64,000 nt of DNA from Spirosoma sp. (GTDB lineage: Bacteria; Bacteroidota; Bacteroidia; Cytophagales; Spirosomataceae). Positions 51,256 to 60,282 of this stretch are shown in pieces. The notes below the pieces were generated by a model. That model saw only the letters and a list, made by a program, of their open reading frames with translations, made no database searches and was not told where the DNA came from. The stretch covers positions 773,648 to 837,647 of the forward strand of contig NZ_JAPLET010000022.1 in assembly GCF_026391055.1 (NCBI RefSeq), in the 5' to 3' direction. The stretch's first letter is position 1. Every line of letters begins with the position of its first letter. Position numbers and translations under genes: made by a program.

Positions 51256-51757
51256 CGCAGGTAGTACCTGTTCCGTTTAAGACTAATTTCAATAAGCATG
51301 GAGTAAAATCCCACCGTTAACTTTTACTGCATAAACCGTAACTAGGCTTAATTTATAATTCGTTCTGCAAGAGATATTACCGTAACTGAAGATAACATGA
51401 ATGATTGCAAGGTCCGGGATTAGGCCTCAACTGGCTTAATCCCGCCTTAACTTAGTGTAGTCATAAACCATACTGTTGCCTATTACTTTAGTAGCTATAT
51501 ATACTATTTACCAGATTAAATGCTTTACACCCTACCCTAAACTTGTAAATGAATAACACAAGCGGACAGGCAGGTGGTGAAGTCTCTCCCGGGTGGCACG
51601 TTAGCCGTTCGGGAGAGTTTTTTTACAGGCATCTTAGTTAAAATGTTCGGGCTCTTAATCGCAAACAGTAACATAGTATTGTTGTACTGCTTATTTCTGT
51701 ACGTATTTTGCATTAATTTGTAATTCGTTGCACTCCAATAAATCCAGCTCTTTCCTC
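51256..51757 (+). other. Gene-poor stretch with two hairpins ahead of the MpaB-like gene
   Basis: CGGGATTA (51415-51422) and TAATCCCG (51437-51444) form one hairpin. CTCTCCCG (51584-51591) and CGGGAGAG (51610-51617), followed by seven T, form a clear plus-strand terminator about 130 bases before the next gene. A 30-codon frame (from ATG 51550) runs across the second hairpin. The layout suggests a short terminated transcript (a small RNA or an attenuated leader). Nothing else is supported. Confidence 0.6.
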
Positions 51758-52657
51758 ATGCGTGCTACGTATACCAAACGACTCGGCCTGTTCCGAAATC
51801 CGGCAGTACAACACGAATTGGAGCGTCTTGACCCCATTCGCGACAACCAGCGTATGGTGCACTTACTATCGGCCTACGAATTTCCCTTCGATATTACCCG
51901 GGCACTGGAACTGGCCTTGTTTCACACTTACGCCAGTCCGCGCGTATCGGGTTTACTGGCCCGCACCGGCGAATTTGAGCGACACGGACAAAAGCGGTAC
52001 GACGACACCAGCCGCCTGATTTCAGAGTTCCTCGAATCAGGCTACGACAGTGATAAGGGCATGCGGGCCATCACCCATATGAATCAGATTCATGATCACT
52101 ACAAAATCGATAATGCCGATTTTCTGTTTGTGCTGGCCACGTTCGTGTTTTATCCCATCGACTGGCTACGCCAGTACGGGTGGCGAAAACTAACGGTGGC
52201 GGAAGAGCAGGCATTCTTTTATTTCTTCCGGGAGGTAGGGCATCGAATGAACCTGCGTGACCTTCCCGATACCCTTGATGAATTTCGGACGGCTACCGAC
52301 GCCTATGAAAACCGGTATTTTCGGTTTACGGAGAGTAATCGAAAGATAGCGGATGCAACTGTTCGTATCGTTCAGGGCTGGTTTCCCCGCCTGCTGCACC
52401 CGGTTGTGCAGCCCGCTTTCTCGGCACTGATCAACGATAAACTACGGCTTGCATTTGGCTACCAGAAACCGCCGGGCTGGTTTACGGGGTTGATATCGGC
52501 CTCCCTATGGATTCGTAAATGGCCGCTCCGCTGGATTACCTTCAAGCCTTACCCTGCCCTCATCGAAAACGCAAGCTTTCGCTATTATCCGGACGGCCCA
52601 CCCGATATTGAAGCTGTCGGCCCGGAACATCTTGTAAAGGGGCAACCAGAAATCTAG
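51758..52657 (+). CDS. MpaB-like oxygenase (DUF2236 family)
   Basis: 299 residues from ATG 51758 (TTG 51728 would add 10). Typical family motifs: LFHTYASPRVSGLLARTGEF, RYDDTSRLISEFLESGYDS, then AITHMNQIHDHYKI and FLFVLATFVFYPIDW; a WGHRM-like segment reads REVGHRMN. This family includes latex-clearing protein and fungal MpaB and uses a haem or metal centre for oxidative cleavage; substrate here is unknown. No signal peptide. Stands alone. Confidence 0.87.
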   Translation: MRATYTKRLGLFRNPAVQHELERLDPIRDNQRMVHLLSAYEFPFDITRALELALFHTYASPRVSGLLARTGEFERHGQKRYDDTSRLISEFLESGYDSDKGMRAITHMNQIHDHYKIDNADFLFVLATFVFYPIDWLRQYGWRKLTVAEEQAFFYFFREVGHRMNLRDLPDTLDEFRTATDAYENRYFRFTESNRKIADATVRIVQGWFPRLLHPVVQPAFSALINDKLRLAFGYQKPPGWFTGLISASLWIRKWPLRWITFKPYPALIENASFRYYPDGPPDIEAVGPEHLVKGQPEI

Positions 52658-52666
52658 GGGGCAGTA

Positions 52667-53626
52667 TTACTTTAATCTCCTGCCAGTATGTACCGGCAGG
52701 AAGACGCTAACAGCCGGATGCATGGTAAAAAGTCGAAACTCAGACCCGTCATTCACCAGAATTCCACTCGACCGATTCCCGCCGACGATAGGATTACCGT
52801 TGTATTTTGTCCAGTGAATCAAGTCTTTCGATACCGCTACGTTAGTAGACCATTCCCGCCAGTCGGGAAAAGCCGATGCATGGTAATAGGCATAATAAGC
52901 TCCCTTATAACGAATTACCTGATTCATTGCCACCGCGTAGCGATCGTACTCGGCTGGTCCTTTGGTTAGGACCGGCTCATCCTGCACATTGGTCCAAACG
53001 GTCAGGTCTTTGGATGTTGCGAGCCAAACGGCCGCATCCTTCCGTTCATAAAACAAGTACCATATTCCTTTTTCCCGCCAGATTGTGGGCGTACCGTAAG
53101 GCCCTTCACTCAGTGGCTGGTTATTCGTGTACCGAATATCAAGCGGCCCCTGTTCTTTCCAGTGGATTCGGTCGGTGGAGGTAAGCAGGTGAGCCACATC
53201 GTTCTCCCCTTCCGCAAACATGTAGTATATAGAACCGGATTTACTTACCGACACATCTTCAACCCAGGAGGTGGAATGGATTGGATTGCCTTTGTAACGG
53301 GTCCAGGTGAGCCCGTCCGGCGAGGTGGCATATCCTAAAGAGCGGTTTTGATTTGCCCCGTCCCGGTAACCCGTATACCACATGTGGTAGATCCCGTCTT
53401 CGTGAAGAATATACCCTCGCTCCCGAATCTTCTGATCCCAGGTGTCGGCGCCTGTTCCCGTAAAAACCGGATTGGACGGACCCGGTGAGAACGTAGTCAG
53501 CTCAGCCGGGAAAGTTGGTGCCGCCGGTTTAGAAAACGGGCTAACCGGCACAAACGACAAGCTGACCGCCACAAGAACCAACGCTGAAAATACGGTATAA
53601 GGGGCTATTCTGACGGAGGTTTGCAT
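52667..53626 (-). CDS. Secreted five-bladed beta-propeller glycosidase (GH43/GH130-like)
   Basis: 319 residues. N-terminal signal (VFSALVLVAVSLSFVPVS). Repeating blade sequences: DGIYHMWYTGYRDG, SLGYATSPDGLTWTRYKGNP, GSIYYMFAEGENDVAH, and EKGIWYLFYERKDAAVW, the plan of GH43/GH117/GH130 propellers. Catalytic acids cannot be assigned reliably by eye. Downstream of a GH30 gene in the same direction, about 50 bases apart, so probably one glycan-utilisation unit. Confidence 0.75.
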   Translation of the reverse strand: MQTSVRIAPYTVFSALVLVAVSLSFVPVSPFSKPAAPTFPAELTTFSPGPSNPVFTGTGADTWDQKIRERGYILHEDGIYHMWYTGYRDGANQNRSLGYATSPDGLTWTRYKGNPIHSTSWVEDVSVSKSGSIYYMFAEGENDVAHLLTSTDRIHWKEQGPLDIRYTNNQPLSEGPYGTPTIWREKGIWYLFYERKDAAVWLATSKDLTVWTNVQDEPVLTKGPAEYDRYAVAMNQVIRYKGAYYAYYHASAFPDWREWSTNVAVSKDLIHWTKYNGNPIVGGNRSSGILVNDGSEFRLFTMHPAVSVFLPVHTGRRLK

Positions 53627-53679
53627 AAGTATTTTAGAGGGTAGAAACCGGCGAAACTGTAAAAAGCATTTATATTATG

Positions 53680-55110
53680 TTACCAGACCAGGCTTCCTAC
53701 AGCACCACTGGCCAGCGTCAACCGGGCGTGTCTGCCTTTATTTATAATACGAACGGGCTGCGCGGATGGGCTATCGTTCAGCACGATCACAACCGTTTTT
53801 CCGTCAGGTGTTTTAAACGCAACGTTGGGTAGAAACGCAGGCAGGTTAGACTCAATGCGAACAGAACCCGGCCGGACAAATTTTGCCGCCAGCGCAACAA
53901 TGTAATAGGCCGGGTTGCGCTTTACGGTATTGCCCCTGATGGTCAACGCACCCAGGCATTGATCGCATCCGCCGGGTGTATGCGGCTTTTGTTCAGGATC
54001 AGCGGCCAGATTCCATTCCAGTACGGTGCGGCTCCAGTTGCGGGTAGCTCCGATAATCAGCTCCCGAACATGCCAGTTCAGGTCGCCTTTCAGATTGCCC
54101 GGCGCACCGATCCACTGTTCAGTGAAATAGATATTCTTATCCGGATACGCTTTATGCACCTCCGAGAGGGCGCTGATCGGACCAGCATACAGATGAAACG
54201 CCGACCCATCAACGTATTTTCGAGCCGCTGGATCAGCCAATACCGACAGGGGGTAGTCGGGCCGATCGGCATTATGATCGTAAAGAATAATTTTAGTTTT
54301 AAGTCCGGCTTTTTCGAAGGCTGGCCCCAGGCTTTTCCGAATGAAAAGTGCCTGTTCGGCAGGCAGCATCAACAAACTGGGGTTGTTGCCCGGATGTAAT
54401 GGCTCATTCTGAATAGTAATCGCATCAATCGGAATACCCGCCTTCTTCATGTCCTGAATGTAACGGACAAAATACTGTGCGTAAACATCGTAGTATTCCA
54501 GTTTCAGACTTCCCCCCTTTGAGTTTCCGTTGGATTTCATCCAGACGGGTGGCGACCAGGGCGAGCCAAGGATTTTGAGCGCAGGATTTATTGCCAGAAT
54601 CTGTTTTAGAACCGGAATCAGATATTGCTCATCAGGGGCCAGGCTGAATTTAGCCAGGGTTGGGTCGGTTGCTCCCGCTGGCAGATCGTCATACGAAAAC
54701 ACGCGTTCATCCAAATCCGATGCGCCGATGCTTATCCGCAGATAACTAACCCCGATTCCCTTCCCAGCCGTCGAAAAAAGTTCGGTCAGCAGGGCCTTCC
54801 GTGTTGTAGCTTCCATCTGATCGATCAGCTGTGCACTACCTCCCGTTAAGGTATACCCGAACCCATCAATAGACTGATAGGTTTTAGTCTCGTCTACCCG
54901 GATTGTGGCTGGCAACTCTGCTTTGAGCGCGCCATCATGAAAGGCAAGCGGAGTCTGCTTCCTAAACAAAACAGCATGAACAGGGTCTGTCAGCCAGAAT
55001 TCGACTTGCCCTGCGTTACCCGATTTTATGGGCGATTGGGCAGCGGCAAGCCCACAAACAGATAGAAGCAGGCTGAGAGAAAACCAGCCAGGCGGTTTAA
55101 ATCGTTGCAT
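53680..55110 (-). CDS. Secreted GH30 family glycoside hydrolase
   Basis: 476 residues. Signal peptide (FSLSLLLSVCGLAAAQ). (beta/alpha)8 barrel with SIDGFGYTLTGGSAQL, SYLRISIGASDLDE, SPWSPPVWMKSNG, acid/base Glu in ITIQNEPL and nucleophile Glu in IYFTEQWI; C-terminal beta-sandwich with KTVVIVLNDS. GH30 enzymes include glucosylceramidases and beta-glucanases; the SPWSPPVWMKSNG motif suits GH30 subfamily 1 or 3. First gene of a possible two-gene unit with the propeller enzyme. Confidence 0.92.
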   Translation of the reverse strand: MQRFKPPGWFSLSLLLSVCGLAAAQSPIKSGNAGQVEFWLTDPVHAVLFRKQTPLAFHDGALKAELPATIRVDETKTYQSIDGFGYTLTGGSAQLIDQMEATTRKALLTELFSTAGKGIGVSYLRISIGASDLDERVFSYDDLPAGATDPTLAKFSLAPDEQYLIPVLKQILAINPALKILGSPWSPPVWMKSNGNSKGGSLKLEYYDVYAQYFVRYIQDMKKAGIPIDAITIQNEPLHPGNNPSLLMLPAEQALFIRKSLGPAFEKAGLKTKIILYDHNADRPDYPLSVLADPAARKYVDGSAFHLYAGPISALSEVHKAYPDKNIYFTEQWIGAPGNLKGDLNWHVRELIIGATRNWSRTVLEWNLAADPEQKPHTPGGCDQCLGALTIRGNTVKRNPAYYIVALAAKFVRPGSVRIESNLPAFLPNVAFKTPDGKTVVIVLNDSPSAQPVRIINKGRHARLTLASGAVGSLVW

Positions 55111-55177
55111 AAGTGAGTTGACAGCGAGCCGCAGACTGGGCTTTTGTCTGATCGAAAAGACACATATGCCCGCGTCT

Positions 55178-56815
55178 CTACTGAATTGAACCGGTAATCG
55201 GTAACGTATCCGCCTGTATTTCCGTTGCTCCGCGTTTTCGTTTACGCTGGTTCAACACCACATTTTTCAGTTCGTACCGAATGCCCTGAATGGATGCTAT
55301 GTCCTGGTAGTCATGCAGCATGTTGTAAATATCGTGGTCGATAAACAGGGCTTTACTTCCATCAATCAACACATCGTCGCCCGGTTGTAGTGAATTGAGA
55401 GCTTCCTTGAGTTGTGGCTTACTCAAAAAATAGAGGTCTTTCTGAAAGTCAATCGTTACATGGCTACCCTCGCGAACCAGGCTGAACGTTGACTGGAAAT
55501 TGGTGTAAAGCACATAGATAATCCCTATTACCGATCCCAACGCAATACCAATCAGCAGGTCGGTAAAGACAATCCCCGCCACGGTCACCATGAAAGGAAC
55601 AAACTGGTTCCAGCCATCATGATAAGTCTTCTTAAAAATAGCAGGCTTTGCGAGTTTATACCCCACCATAATCAGTACGGCCGCCAGACAGGATAACGGA
55701 ACGTAGTTTAATAGCGGCCCGCCCAGAAAAACAGCCACGACTAAAAACACACCATGCAGAATAGCCGATATGCGTGTACGCGCTCCCCCGTATACGTTAG
55801 CTGACGTGCGCACAACAACCGACGTGACGGGCAACCCGCCAATCAGCCCCGATACGATATTACCGATACCCTGAGCCACTAACTCCTGACTTGTGGAGGA
55901 TACCCGTTTGGCGGAATCCAGCCGATCCGAAGCTTCCAGATTCAACAGCGTTTCAAGGCTGGCAACCAGGGCGATGGTTGCAGCAATACCATAAATTTTA
56001 GGGCTTAACAGCACACTGAAGTCCGGAAAATCAAAGATGGACAGTATACTCGTGCCCGGTGTTAGGGTCGGTATCTGCACCATATGCTGATGGGCCGTAT
56101 TACCCAGATACCAGTCTGGAACAGCGACCCGAAAATACTCATTGAGGGCAACGCCTAACACAACGACAACCAGAGCCGCCGGAAAATTCTTAAAGAAGGC
56201 CCGCGTACTTCGTCCCGCTGTTCGCTCCCATACAATCAGAAAAGCCATTGATATAAGGCTGATTATCACGGCACCGGTGCTGGCCGTTTCAATAGCCCGG
56301 TAAATTTCTGAGATCGTATTTTCACCATCAGCCAGTTGCTGAAATTCAAACTCACCTTCGTAATCGTTATCGCGGCCCAGCGCGTGGGGAATTTGCTTCA
56401 GGATAATGACAATGCCGATAGCCACCAGCATTCCTTTAATGACGCTGTCTGGGAAAAAACTACTAAAACGACCGGCCTTGATCAACCCAAAAATCAACTG
56501 GATTAGGCCAGCCAATACCACAGCCGCTAAAAATGCCTCATAAGAGCCTACTTTTGCAATGGCATCGGCAACGATAACGGCCAATCCAGCAGCAGGACCA
56601 CTCACACTAACTTCCGAACCCGAAAGCAGCCCAACCACAATGCCCCCAATTACACCGGCCACCAGGCCCGAAAATAAAGGAGCTCCAGAGGCCAGGGCAA
56701 TGCCCAGACAGAGCGGTAGGGCCACTAGAAAAACGGATAACCCGGCCGGAAAGTCATAGCGAAAGTAACTCGCCTTGTAGTGCGTGAGGGTGTGAAGCGG
56801 ATTAACACGTTTCAT
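55178..56815 (-). CDS. SulP family anion transporter with STAS-like tail
   Basis: 545 residues from ATG 56815 (a longer frame begins at a TTG 39 bases upstream). About 10-12 membrane spans, with the SulP signatures FPAGLSVFLVALPLCLGIALASG and SGPAAGLAVIVADAI; QGIGNIVSGLIGGLPVTSVVVR is also typical. The C-terminal region (VTIDFQKDLYFLSKPQLKEAL) is STAS-like. Family members carry sulfate, bicarbonate or other anions; substrate unknown. Divergent from the methyltransferase gene. Confidence 0.92.
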   Translation of the reverse strand: MKRVNPLHTLTHYKASYFRYDFPAGLSVFLVALPLCLGIALASGAPLFSGLVAGVIGGIVVGLLSGSEVSVSGPAAGLAVIVADAIAKVGSYEAFLAAVVLAGLIQLIFGLIKAGRFSSFFPDSVIKGMLVAIGIVIILKQIPHALGRDNDYEGEFEFQQLADGENTISEIYRAIETASTGAVIISLISMAFLIVWERTAGRSTRAFFKNFPAALVVVVLGVALNEYFRVAVPDWYLGNTAHQHMVQIPTLTPGTSILSIFDFPDFSVLLSPKIYGIAATIALVASLETLLNLEASDRLDSAKRVSSTSQELVAQGIGNIVSGLIGGLPVTSVVVRTSANVYGGARTRISAILHGVFLVVAVFLGGPLLNYVPLSCLAAVLIMVGYKLAKPAIFKKTYHDGWNQFVPFMVTVAGIVFTDLLIGIALGSVIGIIYVLYTNFQSTFSLVREGSHVTIDFQKDLYFLSKPQLKEALNSLQPGDDVLIDGSKALFIDHDIYNMLHDYQDIASIQGIRYELKNVVLNQRKRKRGATEIQADTLPITGSIQ

Positions 56816-56920
56816 ACGAAGAGTATAATAGTTGAGTAGGCTTACCCGCAACACTGAGGTATCAATCCAGGAGGCAGAAATTAAAAAGAGATTAAAAGGA
56901 AATTAATACTGATCGTGACC

Positions 56921-58111
56921 ATGCTTTCTTTACCTGAACGGGTGTACATACGAAACCACCTGACCGACGATGTCCGGGCCTTATTACTGAAGACCGCACC
57001 GGCTGGGATGGACATCAGAAAACTAGCGGCTCAGATAGCGGCCCGGCAGAAAGCAAAAGAGAAATTACCTACCTGGTATGCCAACGATGACCTAGTGTTT
57101 CCGCCGGGTCTTTCGGTTGAACAGGCTTCTTCTGAACAGACAGCCCGGTACAAAGCATCGTTCGTGAGCGGGCATCAGCTGCTGGATCTTACTGGCGGGA
57201 TGGGTGTTGATACCTGGGCTTTCGCTGAACGAATGGAACGGGTTCTCTACGTAGAACGTAATCCCGAATTGGCCACTCTGGCCGCGCATAACCTTCCGCT
57301 TCTGGGTGCGACCAATGTTACCGTCCAAACCGGTGATGGGCTGTCATTACTCACAGCATCAGACAATGCGCCCGTCGACTGGCTTTATCTGGACCCCCAC
57401 CGGCGGGACGAAGTGGGGGGCAAAGTTGTTCGGCTTCAGGACTGCGAACCCGATATTACCCGGCCCGAAACCCAACTGGCTTTACGAGCAACATCGAAGC
57501 GTATTTTATTGAAAGCCTCCCCCCTGCTCGATATCGATCTGGCGATCCGTCAGTTGGCAAATCCCGTGAAATCTGTGCATATCGTGGCCGTTGAGGGCGA
57601 AGTTAAAGAGGTATTATTTATCCTTGACAATCAATACATTAACCTTGATAAGATAGAAGTTAACACCGTTAACCTACTCTCTGATCGACGCATAGAATTC
57701 GGTTTCAGCTGGGATGATGAGCGTTCGGCAGATGTTGCTTTCGGCGACCCGCAGACCTACCTCTACGAGCCCAATGCCGCTGTATTGAAAGCGGGTGCCT
57801 TTCGGCTAGTGGGGAATCGGTTTGGTTTGACAAAGCTGGCACCTAACAGCCATTTGTACACCAGCAGCGAACTTCAGGATGATTTTCCGGGGCGTATTTT
57901 CAGGCTTCAGCAATTAATTAAACCCGATGCAAAAGCGCTTAAACTGGCAGTACCTCATCTAAAAGCAAACCTGACAGTTCGAAACTTCCCGCAAACGGTA
58001 GCTGAGTTAAGGAAAAAATTATCTTTACGCGAAGGAGGAGACGTTTACATCCTTGCAACTACCCTCCTCAACGGCGATAAGCGCCTGTTGATAACCGAAA
58101 AAGTTGCCTGA
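56921..58111 (+). CDS. SAM-dependent methyltransferase with THUMP-like domain
   Basis: 396 residues from ATG 56921. Class I methyltransferase: LLDLTGGMGVDTWAFAERM (SAM loop), YVERNPELATLAAHNL, and DWLYLDPHRR (catalytic-like DPxRR). The N-terminal 70 residues are helical (KLAAQIAARQKAKEKLPTWY), and the C-terminal half has a THUMP-like domain. The type is widespread in Bacteroidota and probably modifies RNA; target unknown. Confidence 0.88.
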   Translation: MLSLPERVYIRNHLTDDVRALLLKTAPAGMDIRKLAAQIAARQKAKEKLPTWYANDDLVFPPGLSVEQASSEQTARYKASFVSGHQLLDLTGGMGVDTWAFAERMERVLYVERNPELATLAAHNLPLLGATNVTVQTGDGLSLLTASDNAPVDWLYLDPHRRDEVGGKVVRLQDCEPDITRPETQLALRATSKRILLKASPLLDIDLAIRQLANPVKSVHIVAVEGEVKEVLFILDNQYINLDKIEVNTVNLLSDRRIEFGFSWDDERSADVAFGDPQTYLYEPNAAVLKAGAFRLVGNRFGLTKLAPNSHLYTSSELQDDFPGRIFRLQQLIKPDAKALKLAVPHLKANLTVRNFPQTVAELRKKLSLREGGDVYILATTLLNGDKRLLITEKVA

Positions 58112-58162
58112 TCTTTTTTATCAACTCACGCCCGGCTCGGTGCCAGGCTTACCCACTACCCC

Positions 58163-58846
58163 ATGAAATCCATTCTACGTATCATTCTGATCTGCTGCCT
58201 TTTAGGCCCATTCTCTTCAACGGTTGCTCAAACTGTCTATACAGGTGAAGGCACCGTTGACAAAACCAAATTAACAGGCCTTTATTTAACCATTCAGGGC
58301 GATGGCAAGCAGATTGAAAAAGATTGGGAAACCAAACTGCAGACGTTTGGGCGCCTTATTTCATCAAGAGGAACGTATCGTGTAACCAATGCCAGTATCC
58401 CATCTATTTCATCAGAGCCTATTAATCTGGTAAGCACGGTAAAGTCAACACGTACATCGGCTACGATTTTTTCATCTTTCGATCTTGGCAGTGGGAATTT
58501 CGTAACAACCGGGGGCACGGGTTACGCGGCAGCCGAAACCCTTCTGAAAGAATTTTCGAATAGTACGCTGTTTGGACAGGAGGTTCGACTGGCAGAAAGC
58601 AGCTTCGATGAGGCACAGAAGAATCACCAGAAACTTGTGCGTAATGGAGAGCGACTTGTGCGTGAAGTTGAACAGAATGCAAAAGAAAAAGAACGGTTGC
58701 TAAAACGCATTGACGAAAACGCCAAGCAACTCGAACAATTAAACAAAGATATTACGACAAACAAAACTGATCAGGAAGCAGCGCTTGTCGAGTTGGAAAG
58801 CCGAAAAAAGAACGTCGAAGCGGTGAAGGCGAAAAAGAGTAATTAA
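58163..58846 (+). CDS. Secreted coiled-coil protein of unknown function
   Basis: 227 residues. Signal peptide (LRIILICCLLGPFSSTVAQ), then a beta-rich part (TVYTGEGTVDKTKLTGLYLT; INLVSTVKSTRTSATIF) and a long C-terminal coiled coil (residues about 140-225: LVREVEQNAKEKERLLKRID) rich in Lys/Glu/Asn. No lipobox. Function unrecognised. Follows the methyltransferase by 51 bases. Confidence 0.75.
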   Translation: MKSILRIILICCLLGPFSSTVAQTVYTGEGTVDKTKLTGLYLTIQGDGKQIEKDWETKLQTFGRLISSRGTYRVTNASIPSISSEPINLVSTVKSTRTSATIFSSFDLGSGNFVTTGGTGYAAAETLLKEFSNSTLFGQEVRLAESSFDEAQKNHQKLVRNGERLVREVEQNAKEKERLLKRIDENAKQLEQLNKDITTNKTDQEAALVELESRKKNVEAVKAKKSN

Positions 58847-59336
58847 GGCCACACTGCAACCGGTTACCAATAGCTTCTCTGCAAGGCTTCCGTAATTTTA
58901 CCACCACGGTCGTACAGCCTACGATATGATTTTATCAATTATTAATTCACTTATACTAACCTTTAGCTCAGCTGATGAGTTAGTTAATAAAATATTTTAA
59001 GTTTAAGCTCAAATTAAGCTGATATCTGCCAACAATCTGTGCTAACAAGACGTTGAAATCACTAGAAGGCGGGAGACTGCTTTCGTAGGGGTGCTCAGGT
59101 ATCTAATTTGAGCGCTCCTAGGTGTGGATAGATAGCGGAAAGCCCGGTTACACTGTAGCCGGGCTTTTTTGTAGGTAAGCTCCAAAGATTTTATAGACTT
59201 GATTTGCTTGAGTAAGTAGTTTTAAATTCCTGAAGCCTTCTCCTACTATTATTATAAATGGTATAGGGAATCAACCGCCCGGCTGCAATGTGGCTGGGCG
59301 GTCTTGTTAAAAAACACGTCAATCGAACAGATCAAT
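58847..59336 (+). ncRNA. Gap with two hairpins; possible small RNA
   Basis: No gene is supported. Between 59086 and 59170 are a hairpin (TAGGGGTGCTCA, 59086-59097, with TGAGCGCTCCTA, 59109-59120) and, 19 bases on, a rho-independent terminator (AAAGCCCGG with CCGGGCTTT, 59139-59147/59159-59167, then T run). A further GC-rich hairpin (ACCGCCC/GGGCGGT, 59274-59302) lies just before the next gene. A small RNA ending at 59170 is possible; there is no known family to name. Confidence 0.35.
59139..59170 (+). terminator. Rho-independent terminator in the 58.8-59.3 kb gap
   Basis: Nine-bp stem AAAGCCCGG/CCGGGCTTT with an 11-base loop and a T run. It is 290 bases beyond the preceding gene, so it may end an independent short transcript. 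Confidence 0.8.
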
Positions 59337-59735
59337 ATGAAAATCTTTAGTATCGCGTTTGCTCTTCTGGTTGCTTTTTCCGGTCTGGCCTCTGCACAGA
59401 CAAAGTCTATCGAAAGCGAAAAGTTTGTTCTACTGAACAATGGAGCCACCCTTGGCATGATCATTAAATCAGTCATCAAAGCGGATAAACAACGACTCAA
59501 ATTAACCGATCAGCAAGTGCCGAAAGCTAAAGAAATTATTACCAATGCAGTCGTAAAATTTAATGACGGTGTAAAAAAACTGAAGTCATCCGGATTGACG
59601 AATAAAAAACTACGAGCGCTCGCAGTAGCCATAGAAACAAATAAAGTACTTGATTACAAAGCCATATTAACACCGGCCCAATACTCCATTCTAGTAGCCA
59701 GCCATAAAAAGATATATCCGGAAAGTAACGTTTGA
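59337..59735 (+). CDS. Small secreted helical protein
   Basis: 132 residues from ATG 59337, where a clear signal peptide starts (IFSIAFALLVAFSGLASAQ). Mature part is Lys-rich and helical (KSVIKADKQRLKLTDQQVPK; VKKLKSSGLTNKKLRALAVA; ILTPAQYSILVASHKK). The helices with TDQQ and TPAQY resemble the Spy/LTXXQ type of periplasmic chaperones only in general form. Immediately downstream is a hairpin (AACGCCAGT/ACTGACGTT, near 59770-59800). Confidence 0.75.
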   Translation: MKIFSIAFALLVAFSGLASAQTKSIESEKFVLLNNGATLGMIIKSVIKADKQRLKLTDQQVPKAKEIITNAVVKFNDGVKKLKSSGLTNKKLRALAVAIETNKVLDYKAILTPAQYSILVASHKKIYPESNV

Positions 59736-59927
59736 AAATGGATAGACTCTTACAGTTTGATCAATATAAAAAACGCCAGTCCAAACATGAACTGACGTTA
59801 GTATATTCACAGTAAAATTGTCAACCTATTCAAATATAAATCGGAAACGATTTAATTGAATCAATATATGTAATTATTATAATTTAAACTTGCTGAAATG
59901 TAATGCTTTTCTAAACGCTGCTGGCGC

Positions 59928-60215
59928 ATGAATTATCTACTCCTCCTCATCGGCTTGCTACTGCTTTTGGCCTGGTACATCCGGGACAGAATACTTGAAA
60001 AGAAAAAACCGGCAGCTCCACCGGGCGACTATTGGGGAACTGTGCTGAAGCCGACAACCGGTAAGCAAGTGGAGGAATGCTCACCAGATAATACTATGGA
60101 TTCAACCGCCAACCCGACACCGGGCAATGGGCTAGGTCGATTGTATTATGGTGTTCCTGGCCGAAGCTACAAAGGCTATATCTGGAATGGGCGTATAATC
60201 ACCAGGAGAAGTTAA
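59928..60215 (+). CDS. Small membrane-anchored hypothetical protein
   Basis: 95 residues: an N-terminal hydrophobic anchor (YLLLLIGLLLLLAWYI), a basic stretch (RDRILEKKKPAAPPG), and a polar C-terminal part with Gly/Tyr/Arg-rich end (GRLYYGVPGRSYKGYIWNG). No known family. Isolated, convergent with murF-alr. Confidence 0.55.
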   Translation: MNYLLLLIGLLLLLAWYIRDRILEKKKPAAPPGDYWGTVLKPTTGKQVEECSPDNTMDSTANPTPGNGLGRLYYGVPGRSYKGYIWNGRIITRRS

Positions 60216-60282
60216 GACACAGCCAGGCGTCCGTTTTCTCCCGGTGACATTTTGTAATCCGGCCTAATGACCGGCTCCTCTT

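Noticed and set aside
51550..51642. 30-codon frame crossing a terminator
   Set aside because: Its second half is the terminator stem and T run; more likely part of an RNA structure than a peptide.
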